A model generated the notes under the pieces. That model was not told the DNA's origin, did not search any database, and worked only from the letters and a program-made list of their open reading frames with translations. A DNA stretch of 64,000 bases from Slackia exigua ATCC 700122 (lineage in GTDB: Bacteria > Actinomycetota > Coriobacteriia > Coriobacteriales > Eggerthellaceae). The position numbers were made by a program, and so were the translations under genes. Position 1 is the stretch's first letter. Each line of letters begins with the position of its first letter. This document shows positions 29,214 to 37,214 of the stretch, piece after piece. The DNA lies in assembly GCF_000162875.1 (NCBI RefSeq), contig NZ_GG700630.1, positions 574,015 through 638,014 of the forward strand, given 5' to 3'.

Positions 29214-30887
29214 TTACTTCACCCCCCAAGGGCTGGTGACGGTTTCGAACTTCTTGCCCGTCTTCGGTTCGACCACATGCACGGCGCAGGCGGTGCAGGG
29301 GTCGAAGCTGTGGACGGTGCGCAGGGCGTGGATCGGCTTTTCCATATCGGTCACGGGAACGCCGATAAGGGCCTGCTCCATGGGGCCGTGGACCCCGTCG
29401 GGATCGAGCGGCGCGATGTTCCATGTCGTCGGAATGATGATCTGATAGTCCTGGATCTTGCCGTTCTTGACCTTCTCCGAATGGTAGAGCGCGCCGCGCG
29501 GAGCCTCCCAGAAGCCCGTGCCTTCGCCTTCGACGGCGTCGGACTTCGTGAAGTAGGTGCTGTCGCCGCCCTTGATGGCTTCGACGAGCTCGGCGAGCCA
29601 TTCCTTCATGAGCGTCGCGACATAGAGCGTCTCGACCTGACGAAGAGCCGTGCGGCCGATCGTCGAGGAGAACGGGGAGAGATCGCCCGGTGTGCCGCCC
29701 AGCGCGACGAGGAGCGCGTCGACGTGCTCCTTGATGAACTTGTCGCCGCGCACGTAGGCGACGAGCACGCGGGACGCGCCGCCCATCTCGAGCGGCTTGC
29801 CGTCGTAGCGGGCGCACTTGTTCCAGGTGTAGCGATCGTCGGTATTGTATTCCGTGTATTCCGGATTGACGCCCTGCTCGAAGGGGGGCAGGTCCTCGGA
29901 ACCCGAATACCAGGAATGGCCCACGTACTCGGTGATCTTGGATTCTTCCACCTCGGAGAGCTGGTAGTTGCCGTCGGGACCCAGTTCGATGACGCCGGAG
30001 GGCATGTAACGATCGGCCATCTTGAAGGACTCGCGCTCGAAGACGCCCCAGGCGCCGTAACGACGGCAGCCGGCACCGAAGTTGAACGCCTCGGGGTAGA
30101 ACTTGCCGAGCGCGATCGAATCGGGCACGGCGACCGCGGCAACCCAGTTGTACAGACGATCGATCAGGCCCTTGAGGTCGTCGAGCTTCTGGTCGGTGGG
30201 AACGAACATCGTGCCGCCGGGAATGAGCGTCATGACGTGCGGCATCTTGCCGCCGAGCACCGCGGCGATCTCGGAGGCGGTGCCCTGCATCTCGAGCGCC
30301 TCGAGATAGTGGGCCGTCATGATGAGGTCGGCTTCAGGCGTGAGGTTGTATTCATTGGTGCCGTCGGCGTACTGCTCGGCCGTCGGGAACCAGTTGCCGC
30401 TGAAGATGGACAGCTGGCCGTTGTCGGCGAAGCGGGCGAGACGGTCCTGCAGCGAGACGAAGTCGGCGTTCTTCAGGCCGTATTCTTCGGCAACGTCATA
30501 CGCGAGGCCCGTGTCCGCATTCAGCGCGTTGAGCGGGTTGACGTAGTCGAGCGCGGCGAGGTTGTACAGCCAGAGGATATGGCTGTGCAGGAACTGGGCG
30601 CCCTCGAGCATGTTGCGGATGATGCGCGCGCTGTTCGGAATCGCGATGCCGTACGCCTTCTCGGCGGCGATGGACGCCGCATGGGCGTGGGACACCGGGC
30701 AGACGCCGCAGATGCGCTGGACGATCTGGGCCGCATCCTGGGGGGTGCGATCGCGGACGACGAGCTCCATGCCGCGGAAGCATCCGCCGGAGACCCATGC
30801 ATCGGTGACGATGCCGTCGTTGACTTCCATCTCGACGCGCAGATGGCCCTCGATACGGGTAATCGGGTCAATCGTGGTGCGTGCCAT
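29214..30887 (-). CDS. hyaB: [NiFe] hydrogenase large subunit
   Basis: This subunit holds the Ni-Fe(CN)2CO active site that splits H2. The 557-residue protein has the N-terminal RIEGH region and the L1 ligands RICGVCPVSHAHA (CxxC). The C-terminal ligands are DPCTACAVH, followed by a 20-residue extension. In this family a maturation endopeptidase removes everything after that His once Ni is inserted. No protease or hyp gene lies in the window. It starts 3 bp after hyaA. Confidence 0.97.
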   Translation of the reverse strand: MARTTIDPITRIEGHLRVEMEVNDGIVTDAWVSGGCFRGMELVVRDRTPQDAAQIVQRICGVCPVSHAHAASIAAEKAYGIAIPNSARIIRNMLEGAQFLHSHILWLYNLAALDYVNPLNALNADTGLAYDVAEEYGLKNADFVSLQDRLARFADNGQLSIFSGNWFPTAEQYADGTNEYNLTPEADLIMTAHYLEALEMQGTASEIAAVLGGKMPHVMTLIPGGTMFVPTDQKLDDLKGLIDRLYNWVAAVAVPDSIALGKFYPEAFNFGAGCRRYGAWGVFERESFKMADRYMPSGVIELGPDGNYQLSEVEESKITEYVGHSWYSGSEDLPPFEQGVNPEYTEYNTDDRYTWNKCARYDGKPLEMGGASRVLVAYVRGDKFIKEHVDALLVALGGTPGDLSPFSSTIGRTALRQVETLYVATLMKEWLAELVEAIKGGDSTYFTKSDAVEGEGTGFWEAPRGALYHSEKVKNGKIQDYQIIIPTTWNIAPLDPDGVHGPMEQALIGVPVTDMEKPIHALRTVHSFDPCTACAVHVVEPKTGKKFETVTSPWGVK

Positions 30888-30890
30888 ATC

Positions 30891-32120
30891 CTATCGCCCT
30901 CCCTTCTTGATGTCTTCCAGAACCTTGTCGTCATACACGCCGATCGACTTGTCGGGGTGCTTGGCATCCCATGCGCGCACGGGTTCGAAATCGGCGCCGT
31001 TCGGGACGCGCCCGGCGGCCTTCATGCCGAAGCCGTGCGCAACGAGGGCGACAGCTTCGATGCCGATGATGCCCAGCGCGAGCGTCGTCGGCTGGAAGAT
31101 GAAGTCGCCGATGCGCAGATCGCGATGACGCTTGTTGAACGGAGCATTGACCTGGACCCAGTTGTCTTTGGGATTGTGCGGATCGGCCTCGCAGCATCCG
31201 ATGCAGGGTCCGCCGGAACGGATGCACCAGCTGCGGCCGCGGTTGTACATCGCGACGCCGCAGTTCGCCTTGGTCTGAGGCCCGCGGCAGCCGAGCGGGT
31301 AGAGGCAGTAGCCCATGGCTTCCTCGGGAGAACCGTATTCGTAGACGAACTCGCCGTTCTCGAAGTGGCCGCGGCGTTCGCAGTTGTCGTGGACGGTCTG
31401 CGAGAACACTTCCTTGGGCTTGCCGAAGGCGTCGAGCTCGGGAAGCTTGCCGAGCATGACGACGCTCACGAGGCAGGCGACGAGCCACTCGGGGTTGCCC
31501 GGGCATCCGGGGATGTTGATGACGGGCGTTTCGATGCCGCGCTCTTCAAGGAGCTGCTGAACGCCCATGGCGCCTGCCGGATTGGGATCGGCGGCCATCC
31601 AGCCGCCGTTGACCGCGCACGAACCGATCGCGATGACGGCATTGGCCTTCTCGGCCGTTTCCGCCAGGATGTCGGTGCCCTTCTCCTCCGCGACGCGGAG
31701 GGCCCAGTCGTCGAAGCCGCGCAGGACGGCCCCTTCGTAGACGAGCACGAAGTTGCCCGCCTCCATGGTCTGACGGCGCGCCTCCTCCATGCTGTAGCCC
31801 GCGGCGGCGGACAGCGTCTCGTTGTAGTTGCATGAGATCATCTCAAGCACGACGGACGCAGGGTCGGGGTCGGCCGATCCCGCGAACGCCTCGGTGCAGC
31901 CGGTGCAAGAAGCTCCCTCGATCCAAATCGCCGGATAGAGTCCCCCTTCTGCAGCGCCGATCACCGATTTCTCGACAGCTTCAGCTACGCGTGGAGCAGC
32001 GGCTTTGCTCAAGCCGACCATGACCGCAACCGTACCGCACATCTTCATGAAGCTGCGGCGGCTGACGCCGCGAGATTCAAGGATATCCTGGAATTTCGTG
32101 GCAGTGGCCTGATTGTCCAT
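30891..32120 (-). CDS. hyaA: [NiFe] hydrogenase small subunit, Tat-exported
   Basis: This Fe-S subunit relays electrons from the active site to the cytochrome. The 409-residue precursor has a Tat signal (SRRSFMK, about residues 20-26). The proximal cluster motif is EGASCTGCTEAF, with further cysteines in SCAVNGGW, PGCPGNPEW and CRGPQTKANCG-type segments. A C-terminal hydrophobic helix (about 350-370, LALGIIGIEAVALVAHGFGM) anchors it in the membrane. The set is a periplasm-facing, uptake-type group 1 enzyme; the Coriobacteriia clade (1i) is my inference. AGGAGG precedes ATG 32120. Confidence 0.96.
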   Translation of the reverse strand: MDNQATATKFQDILESRGVSRRSFMKMCGTVAVMVGLSKAAAPRVAEAVEKSVIGAAEGGLYPAIWIEGASCTGCTEAFAGSADPDPASVVLEMISCNYNETLSAAAGYSMEEARRQTMEAGNFVLVYEGAVLRGFDDWALRVAEEKGTDILAETAEKANAVIAIGSCAVNGGWMAADPNPAGAMGVQQLLEERGIETPVINIPGCPGNPEWLVACLVSVVMLGKLPELDAFGKPKEVFSQTVHDNCERRGHFENGEFVYEYGSPEEAMGYCLYPLGCRGPQTKANCGVAMYNRGRSWCIRSGGPCIGCCEADPHNPKDNWVQVNAPFNKRHRDLRIGDFIFQPTTLALGIIGIEAVALVAHGFGMKAAGRVPNGADFEPVRAWDAKHPDKSIGVYDDKVLEDIKKGGR

Positions 32121-32168
32121 ACGTACACCTCCTCTTTCCTAACTGCTGACAAACCGATACCGCTATTG

Positions 32169-32199
32169 TGCGTGAAAGGAATGCGTACGATGCGTGAAA
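32169..32199 (-). promoter_or_regulatory. Tandem repeats upstream of the hydrogenase operon
   Basis: TGCGTGAAA occurs at 32169-32177 and 32191-32199 (plus-strand reading), exactly 22 bp apart, so on the same DNA face 50-80 bp before hyaA. The remainder of 32121-32421 contains no gene. A tandem binding site for an activator is possible. Confidence 0.45.
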
Positions 32200-32421
32200 T
32201 CAACGGATCGATGACGCCCTATCGTCAAAAGGCGAGAAGGTGTTACCCTGCAAACATAACTTCACACTGATTCGACGTTCCCCCTTGCGGCACAGATGCT
32301 ACCCGATATACGCGTTCTTGCATGGGAACAGATGCACGGATTTGTAAAAATTCCTGCGCAGACGGCGCATGATTCACACAACCCTCACGCGCGTAACACT
32401 CGTCTCCGGGCGATCGAACCG

Positions 32422-33303
32422 CTAGTCGCACACCTTCCATGCATCGCCTTCGCGTTCGATGAACCCCTCGCGCGCAAGGTCGGCGAGGATCGAGCGCACG
32501 TCGTCTTCCGACGGGGCGTCGCGCCCCTCCGACCGTTCGAATGCGGAAAGCCGCTGCGCAAGCGTGTCGCCGTCCATCCGGCCGGCGCCCATGACCTCGC
32601 GCAGGAGCCAGGCCCGTTTCTGGCGGCGCGATCCCGGAAACGCGCTCTGGCGCACGTACGCCTTGGCTGCGCGGGCGGGATTGCTGCACGTCCGCTTGAG
32701 CTCGGCGCCGTAGTCGAGCAGCGCGTAATACCATCCGCGCACGTCGGCGTCCGGACATGTCGCCTCGACGAGGGGACGGATATCCTTGTCGGGCACGTCC
32801 TGGGCATCGGGGAAGAAATGATGGATGAAGACGGCGCGCACATTCGTCTCGATATACGTGGATGGCGCGTCATGCGAGAACGCCATGATGCCGGCCGCCG
32901 TCGAGGGTCCGATGCCCGGCAGCGCGACCAGCGCTTCGTAGGTTTCGGGAAGATGCCCCGCGAAGTCGCGCACGCAGATGTCGGCGGCCTGCTTGAGCGC
33001 GAGCGCGCGGCGGTTGTATCCCATGCCCTGCCATTCCTCGAGCAGGTCGATCCGGGCGGATGCCGACAGCGCATCAAGGGTCGGGAACCGCGCCATGAAG
33101 CGCCCCCACCGCGTGAGCACGCGTGCGACCTGGGTCTGCTGCAGCATGACCTCGGATACCCAGATCGCATACGGATCGGTCACGTTGCGCCAGGGAAGAT
33201 CGCGATACAGACGCGCGCCTTCTGCACGCACCTGCTCGCAGAAGGCGCGAAGGGATGCGTCGTCGATGCAGGGAGAGCCGTCCGTCGATGCGGGGCGCCT
33301 CAT
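32422..33303 (-). CDS. MutY-like HhH-GPD DNA glycosylase without Fe-S cluster motif
   Basis: Probable adenine glycosylase removing A opposite 8-oxoguanine. The 293-residue protein keeps the MutY N-terminal core: catalytic Glu in WVSEVMLQQTQV, and the helix-hairpin-helix LPGIGPSTAAGIMAF. The usual Asp of the active site is replaced by Glu in YIETNVRAVF. After ALLDYGAELKRTC the four-cysteine 4Fe-4S loop is missing, and the C-terminal NUDIX-like domain is replaced by about 60 unrelated residues. Cluster-lacking MutY proteins are known in some anaerobes, so activity is plausible. Its ATG overlaps the Rrf2 gene stop by 4 bp (ATGA), implying co-translation. Confidence 0.82.
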   Translation of the reverse strand: MRRPASTDGSPCIDDASLRAFCEQVRAEGARLYRDLPWRNVTDPYAIWVSEVMLQQTQVARVLTRWGRFMARFPTLDALSASARIDLLEEWQGMGYNRRALALKQAADICVRDFAGHLPETYEALVALPGIGPSTAAGIMAFSHDAPSTYIETNVRAVFIHHFFPDAQDVPDKDIRPLVEATCPDADVRGWYYALLDYGAELKRTCSNPARAAKAYVRQSAFPGSRRQKRAWLLREVMGAGRMDGDTLAQRLSAFERSEGRDAPSEDDVRSILADLAREGFIEREGDAWKVCD

Positions 33304-33716
33304 CGCCGGGGGTTTCTTCCGTGCCGGAAGAGGTCGTCGAGCGTGATGCTCGCATAGTAGGCCTTCAGCATGGATTCCGCATGCTTCCAGACCGCGTGGA
33401 ACTCGCAGCCGTCGCGGCGGTCGCAGAAGCGCTCGTCATTGGTGCAGGCGGTCATGGAGATGGGGCCCTGCACGCATTCGAGCACATGAAGGAGCGTGGT
33501 CGTGGACGGATCGCACGCAAGCGCCAGCCCGCCCCTCGCGCCGCGCTCGGCGCGCAGGAGGCCGGCATGCACCAGGTCGTTCTGGATGCTGCGGGCGAAG
33601 GCGTACGGGATGCCCTCCTGCTCCGCCACTTTAGTGACCGATATGACCTTGCCGTCGTTCTTGTAGGCCGCGCGGATCATGCGGCAGGCATAGTCGGTGC
33701 GACGATTCAGATCCAT
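33300..33716 (-). CDS. Rrf2-family transcriptional regulator
   Basis: The 138-residue protein has the Rrf2 winged-helix (MDLNRRTDYACRMIRAAY; AERGARGGLALA) and three cysteines in CTNDERFCDRRDGC that match the cluster-binding pattern of IscR/NsrR-type sensors. It probably binds an Fe-S cluster and senses redox state, NO or iron. It is co-transcribed with the MutY-like gene, suggesting a repair/oxidative-stress unit. The target is unknown. Confidence 0.9.
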   Translation of the reverse strand: MDLNRRTDYACRMIRAAYKNDGKVISVTKVAEQEGIPYAFARSIQNDLVHAGLLRAERGARGGLALACDPSTTTLLHVLECVQGPISMTACTNDERFCDRRDGCEFHAVWKHAESMLKAYYASITLDDLFRHGRNPRR

Positions 33717-33840
33717 GAACGTTTCTCCCCTGTCTCAATCCATGTGCGACGACGCGGCGCCTTCCTCTCGCCGCGCCATCGTGCGCGCCGTCTTCCCACG
33801 CGGAGGCGGCGCGCCTGTCGGTGCGTACGGCCGCCGGCCC

Positions 33841-35577
33841 TTAGAGCCCCTCGGTCGGAGCCCCTGCCTGATCGGATCCGAAGCCGTCTTCGGACGTTCG
33901 TCCGACCTCCTGCTCCAATGCGGCGATCTCGTCGCGGAATTCATGCAGGACGGCCGATTCCATCTGACGGTATTCGACGGAGTCGAGCGGCTGGAAACTC
34001 GCCAGATGCTCGTACATCATCGCCTGGGTCACCGGGATATAGCGGCGCGCGCGCATGCCCTGCCGATACGCGTCTTCGAGCGCTTCGCGCGCGGCCATGA
34101 CGATATCGGTTCGCGCAAGGTTGCGCGACATCCGCGTCAGGCTGCCGAAGTCGAGCCCGCGGATGGACGGGTGGCGCTGCGCGATGGCGCGCCAGATACG
34201 GCGCCGCTCCGACTCGTCGGGCAGATAGATATCGATGACGTCGATAGGCTCGAGAAGGTCGTACAGAAAGCCGGAATCGTTCGTCTCGCCGCCGATGGAG
34301 GCGAACACGTGAACGTCCGGGCTCTCGATCGCGGCGCGCAGCCACATGAGCGTCTGATAGGCGATCTGCATGGGCATAGGCAGAGAATGCTCAGCGTCGT
34401 CGTCGGAGGAAGCCATGGCCTCTTCCATCGGGGCGAGCCATAGGTCGATGTCCTCGAGTATGAGGACGCTCGGCGATTCCACGGTCATCCGGCCGGGCGC
34501 GAAACGCGGGGAGCGATCGGCCGAAACCGTGAACGAAAGCACAGGAAAACCTTGCGAACCGCTTTGGATGCGCATCCGCATGGCAGGAAGGCCGACCTCG
34601 TTGGCGGCGGCTTCCATGAATTCCGCCGCATCGGAGCGGGCGGAAGCCCGCAGGACGATCGAGCCGACCGCGGAAAGCCCGTCGAGCCCGTGGCATTCGC
34701 GCAGCATGCCCATGATCTCTTGATACGCCTCGTCGTGTTCGATGCCTATGCCGAGGGACCGGACGTCTTCGATGATGCCGTCGTATCCGACGAGGTCGGA
34801 GAAATTGGGATGCCTGGGTTCGGCTGCCTCCGCCTTCGGGGAAGACCCTTTGCGGGAAGAGGCCGCCTTGGCGGCGATGATCTTCACCTTGGGACGCGAC
34901 GGCCCCGCTGCGGATTCATCGGACGCCGATCCTTCCGGCTGCGGCGCGCCATCGGCCGGCATGCGCGGACCGTCTGGGCCGACAGCCGTCGAGGACAAGT
35001 CGGACAGGTCGGATGCCTGGGCATTCCCGGTTGCAGAGCCGTCTTCGCCGCGCATGGCATGTTCGTCCGCCGCCTCGGCAAGGCGTGCGAGCCCCTCGGC
35101 CATGGCTTCCACCGCCCCGTCGGGCAGCGAAAGCGCGGAGACGCTTTCGAGATCGACCGCTTCCCCGAGGGTGCCGGAGATGATGTCGGAGATGCGCTCG
35201 AGCTCGTCGCGCGAGAAGCCGAATTCCGTCGCCTTATCGAAGGCGAGCTCTTGCAGCATGGCGTTGCAATCTTCGAGCTCGGCATCGCTCAGGTGCGGCT
35301 CGAGCTTGTCGTAGGCGTATTCCGCGATGGAACGTTCCTTAAGGCTGCATGCGAGATTCCACGCCTCGCGCAGCGCCTCGAGCGCGTCGTCGGGCACGAG
35401 AGGGGATTCTGCGACGAGCGCTTCGTAGGCGCCCAGATATAAATGCATCGCAAGCTCGGGGTTCACGGCCTTCGCAGCGCGCGCCTGGGCGAGATAGTCG
35501 GCGGCGGTCCGCGGCGCTTCGGCGGGATCGTTCGAATGATTCGCGAAGTTCATATCGTCATGATGCCTGTCGAACAT
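33841..35577 (-). CDS. AAA-like protein lacking the Walker A motif
   Basis: The 578-residue protein has a helical N-terminal half (about 1-190), an acidic/Ser-rich linker and an FtsH-like AAA module. The module starts at NFSDLVGYDGIIEDVRSLG. Where GPPGTGKT is expected it reads SIVLRASARSDAAEFMEAA, so the P-loop is absent. Walker B-like SVLILEDIDLWL and the lid region (YLPDESERRRIWRAIAQRHP) remain. It probably does not hydrolyse ATP and may be a scaffold or partner. The start is chosen downstream of a promoter (-10 at 35626-35621), which excludes ATG 35622; ATG 35553 is an alternative. Confidence 0.7.
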   Translation of the reverse strand: MFDRHHDDMNFANHSNDPAEAPRTAADYLAQARAAKAVNPELAMHLYLGAYEALVAESPLVPDDALEALREAWNLACSLKERSIAEYAYDKLEPHLSDAELEDCNAMLQELAFDKATEFGFSRDELERISDIISGTLGEAVDLESVSALSLPDGAVEAMAEGLARLAEAADEHAMRGEDGSATGNAQASDLSDLSSTAVGPDGPRMPADGAPQPEGSASDESAAGPSRPKVKIIAAKAASSRKGSSPKAEAAEPRHPNFSDLVGYDGIIEDVRSLGIGIEHDEAYQEIMGMLRECHGLDGLSAVGSIVLRASARSDAAEFMEAAANEVGLPAMRMRIQSGSQGFPVLSFTVSADRSPRFAPGRMTVESPSVLILEDIDLWLAPMEEAMASSDDDAEHSLPMPMQIAYQTLMWLRAAIESPDVHVFASIGGETNDSGFLYDLLEPIDVIDIYLPDESERRRIWRAIAQRHPSIRGLDFGSLTRMSRNLARTDIVMAAREALEDAYRQGMRARRYIPVTQAMMYEHLASFQPLDSVEYRQMESAVLHEFRDEIAALEQEVGRTSEDGFGSDQAGAPTEGL

Positions 35578-35620
35578 TCTCACCAGCCCCCTTCGATGGT
35601 CGTAACTCGCTTGGCAGATC

Positions 35621-35649
35621 ATTTTATACGGTTACCGCAGCGCTCACAA
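35621..35649 (-). promoter_or_regulatory. Promoter of the AAA-like gene
   Basis: On the minus strand TTGTGA (35649-35644), a 17-bp spacer and TAAAAT (35626-35621). Just upstream a hairpin with TTTTATTT (about 35697-35650) may insulate it from antisense transcription. Confidence 0.6.
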
Positions 35650-35833
35650 ATAAAACCCGCCCATGCACACGCACTGCGCACGCATGGCGGACGCGGGCAT
35701 GCGCAGCCGGCGAACGACATGATGATTCCTTGAATCGAAGCGAAGCACGGTATGCTTGAAGCGCGAGAACGAAGCGATCGGCGCTCGGCGCGACAGATCG
35801 CGACGAGGCCGCATCCTGCGCGAAGGAGGCTCC

Positions 35834-36439
35834 ATGAACGAAGGCACGCAGAACGGCGAAGGGGCATCCACGCGCAACGATACGCTCGGCCGCGCATCTG
35901 AAAAGGATGCCGCAGGCCATGCCCGATGCGCAGAGGAACCGCAGCGCATCGCCTCGGGACGCACGCTTCCCGACGGAAGCGTCGCCTACGACGCGCGCGA
36001 AGCGCACCCGTTCATCGCGCTTGCAGCGCCCGTCGTCGCCATCATCGTCGTCGTCTGCTTCGTAGCCGCCTTCATGCACACCTTCACCGGCGCGACCGAA
36101 GCGGAACCGCCCACGCAGATCACCGATCAGAAGACCGCGAACACTCCGGCCGACGCGCGTTTGAAGCCGAGCGTCGAGACCGACGCGGGCAGCCCGGCGC
36201 GCTTCGACGCCATCGAACTCGAGGACGGCACCAGGCTGACGCTCGCGATATCGGAAAACGGAACGACGGTCGTCGCCGACGAGGCGCTTGTCGGCGAAAA
36301 GATCGGCGACGGCATCGCGACCGACGACGATACGCGAGACGACGAAGCGTGCGCGGCGTACGCCTACGACGACCTCTCGCATCCGTATGCGGTGTATTTC
36401 GAGAGCATCGGCATGAGCTTCGCCGCAGACGCAGCGTAG
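35834..36439 (+). CDS. Single-pass membrane protein of unknown function
   Basis: The 201-residue protein has a polar N terminus and one TM helix (FIALAAPVVAIIVVVCFVAAF, about residues 60-80). An acidic exported domain rich in Asp, Thr and Ala ends DLSHPYAVYFESIGMSFAADAA. AAGGAGG lies four nt before ATG 35834. I recognise no family. It is convergent with the HAD gene, 19 bp away. Confidence 0.7.
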   Translation: MNEGTQNGEGASTRNDTLGRASEKDAAGHARCAEEPQRIASGRTLPDGSVAYDAREAHPFIALAAPVVAIIVVVCFVAAFMHTFTGATEAEPPTQITDQKTANTPADARLKPSVETDAGSPARFDAIELEDGTRLTLAISENGTTVVADEALVGEKIGDGIATDDDTRDDEACAAYAYDDLSHPYAVYFESIGMSFAADAA

Positions 36440-36458
36440 GCAGGCGCGCCGCGAAACG

Positions 36459-37211
36459 TCATTTCTCCACCGGACAGGTCCAGTCGAGGACGTTCCATCC
36501 GCGGCGCTTCGCCTCCCGTTCGAGCGGGTTGTCCGGAGAGACGGCGAAGGCGTTGTCGGCGGCGGCGAGCAGAGAGATGTCGGAATGATGGTCTCCGAAC
36601 GCCGCGGCAAGACGCCACTTCCCCTCCCCATAGCGCGCCTGAGCGTAGGCGCGCAGCGAACGGACCTTATGGATGCCTTCGATGCACGGACCGTCGACGC
36701 GCGTCGTGTACAGGCCCCGCCGATCGACTTCCATGCGGGTGCAGATGCAGGCGTCGAAGCCGCGCTCCTCGCGCGCGCGCTGCACGATCGGGTCGAACGT
36801 CGCCGAGACGATGACGACCTCCGCGCCGATCGCGCGCAGCTCCTCCATGACGCCGGCGGCTTGCGGACGGAAACGCTTCTGCCCTTCGATGACCTCGTCG
36901 TAGAAATCGCGCAAAAACGCATCGACCTCTTCGCGCGCACGCCCCTCGAACGCGGTGAACACGAGTCCGCGCACCCACGCCTCGTTCTGAGGAAGGCGCA
37001 GCTTGTAGGCCGCCGCCCACGCAAGGATCTTGCCGATGACGCGTTTGCCGAGCATGCCGCGCTTCTGGAGGTAGCGCACGAGAAGCACGGGGGAATTCCC
37101 CTGGATCGCGGTGCCGTCGAAATCGAAGGCGGCGATCAAGTGCTGGCCGGGATGTTCGATCGCGACGCGCGCGACCTGGTCGATGACGGCGTTGTCCTGA
37201 TCGTCGAGCAT
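36459..37211 (-). CDS. HAD-superfamily IB (SerB-like) phosphatase
   Basis: The 250-residue protein has motif I AAFDFDGTAIQGNS (nucleophile and acid/base Asp), motif II VVIVSATFDP and motif III/IV AAFGDHHSDISLL. The long insert after motif I (RYLQKRGMLGKRVIGKILAW) is typical of HAD-IB proteins annotated as phosphoserine-phosphatase-like; the substrate is not certain. It starts 3 bp after agcS, so both may act on amino-acid pools. Confidence 0.88.
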   Translation of the reverse strand: MLDDQDNAVIDQVARVAIEHPGQHLIAAFDFDGTAIQGNSPVLLVRYLQKRGMLGKRVIGKILAWAAAYKLRLPQNEAWVRGLVFTAFEGRAREEVDAFLRDFYDEVIEGQKRFRPQAAGVMEELRAIGAEVVIVSATFDPIVQRAREERGFDACICTRMEVDRRGLYTTRVDGPCIEGIHKVRSLRAYAQARYGEGKWRLAAAFGDHHSDISLLAAADNAFAVSPDNPLEREAKRRGWNVLDWTCPVEK

Positions 37212-37214
37212 GGC

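Noticed and set aside
28536-31835. 1099-codon open frame on the plus strand across the hydrogenase genes
   Set aside because: It is antisense to three clear hydrogenase genes; high GC at third positions keeps the opposite frame open, and the translation has no recognisable domain.
35756-35833. Longer N terminus for the membrane protein at 35834
   Set aside because: The extra codons start at a weak codon with no ribosome site, whereas ATG 35834 has AAGGAGG.
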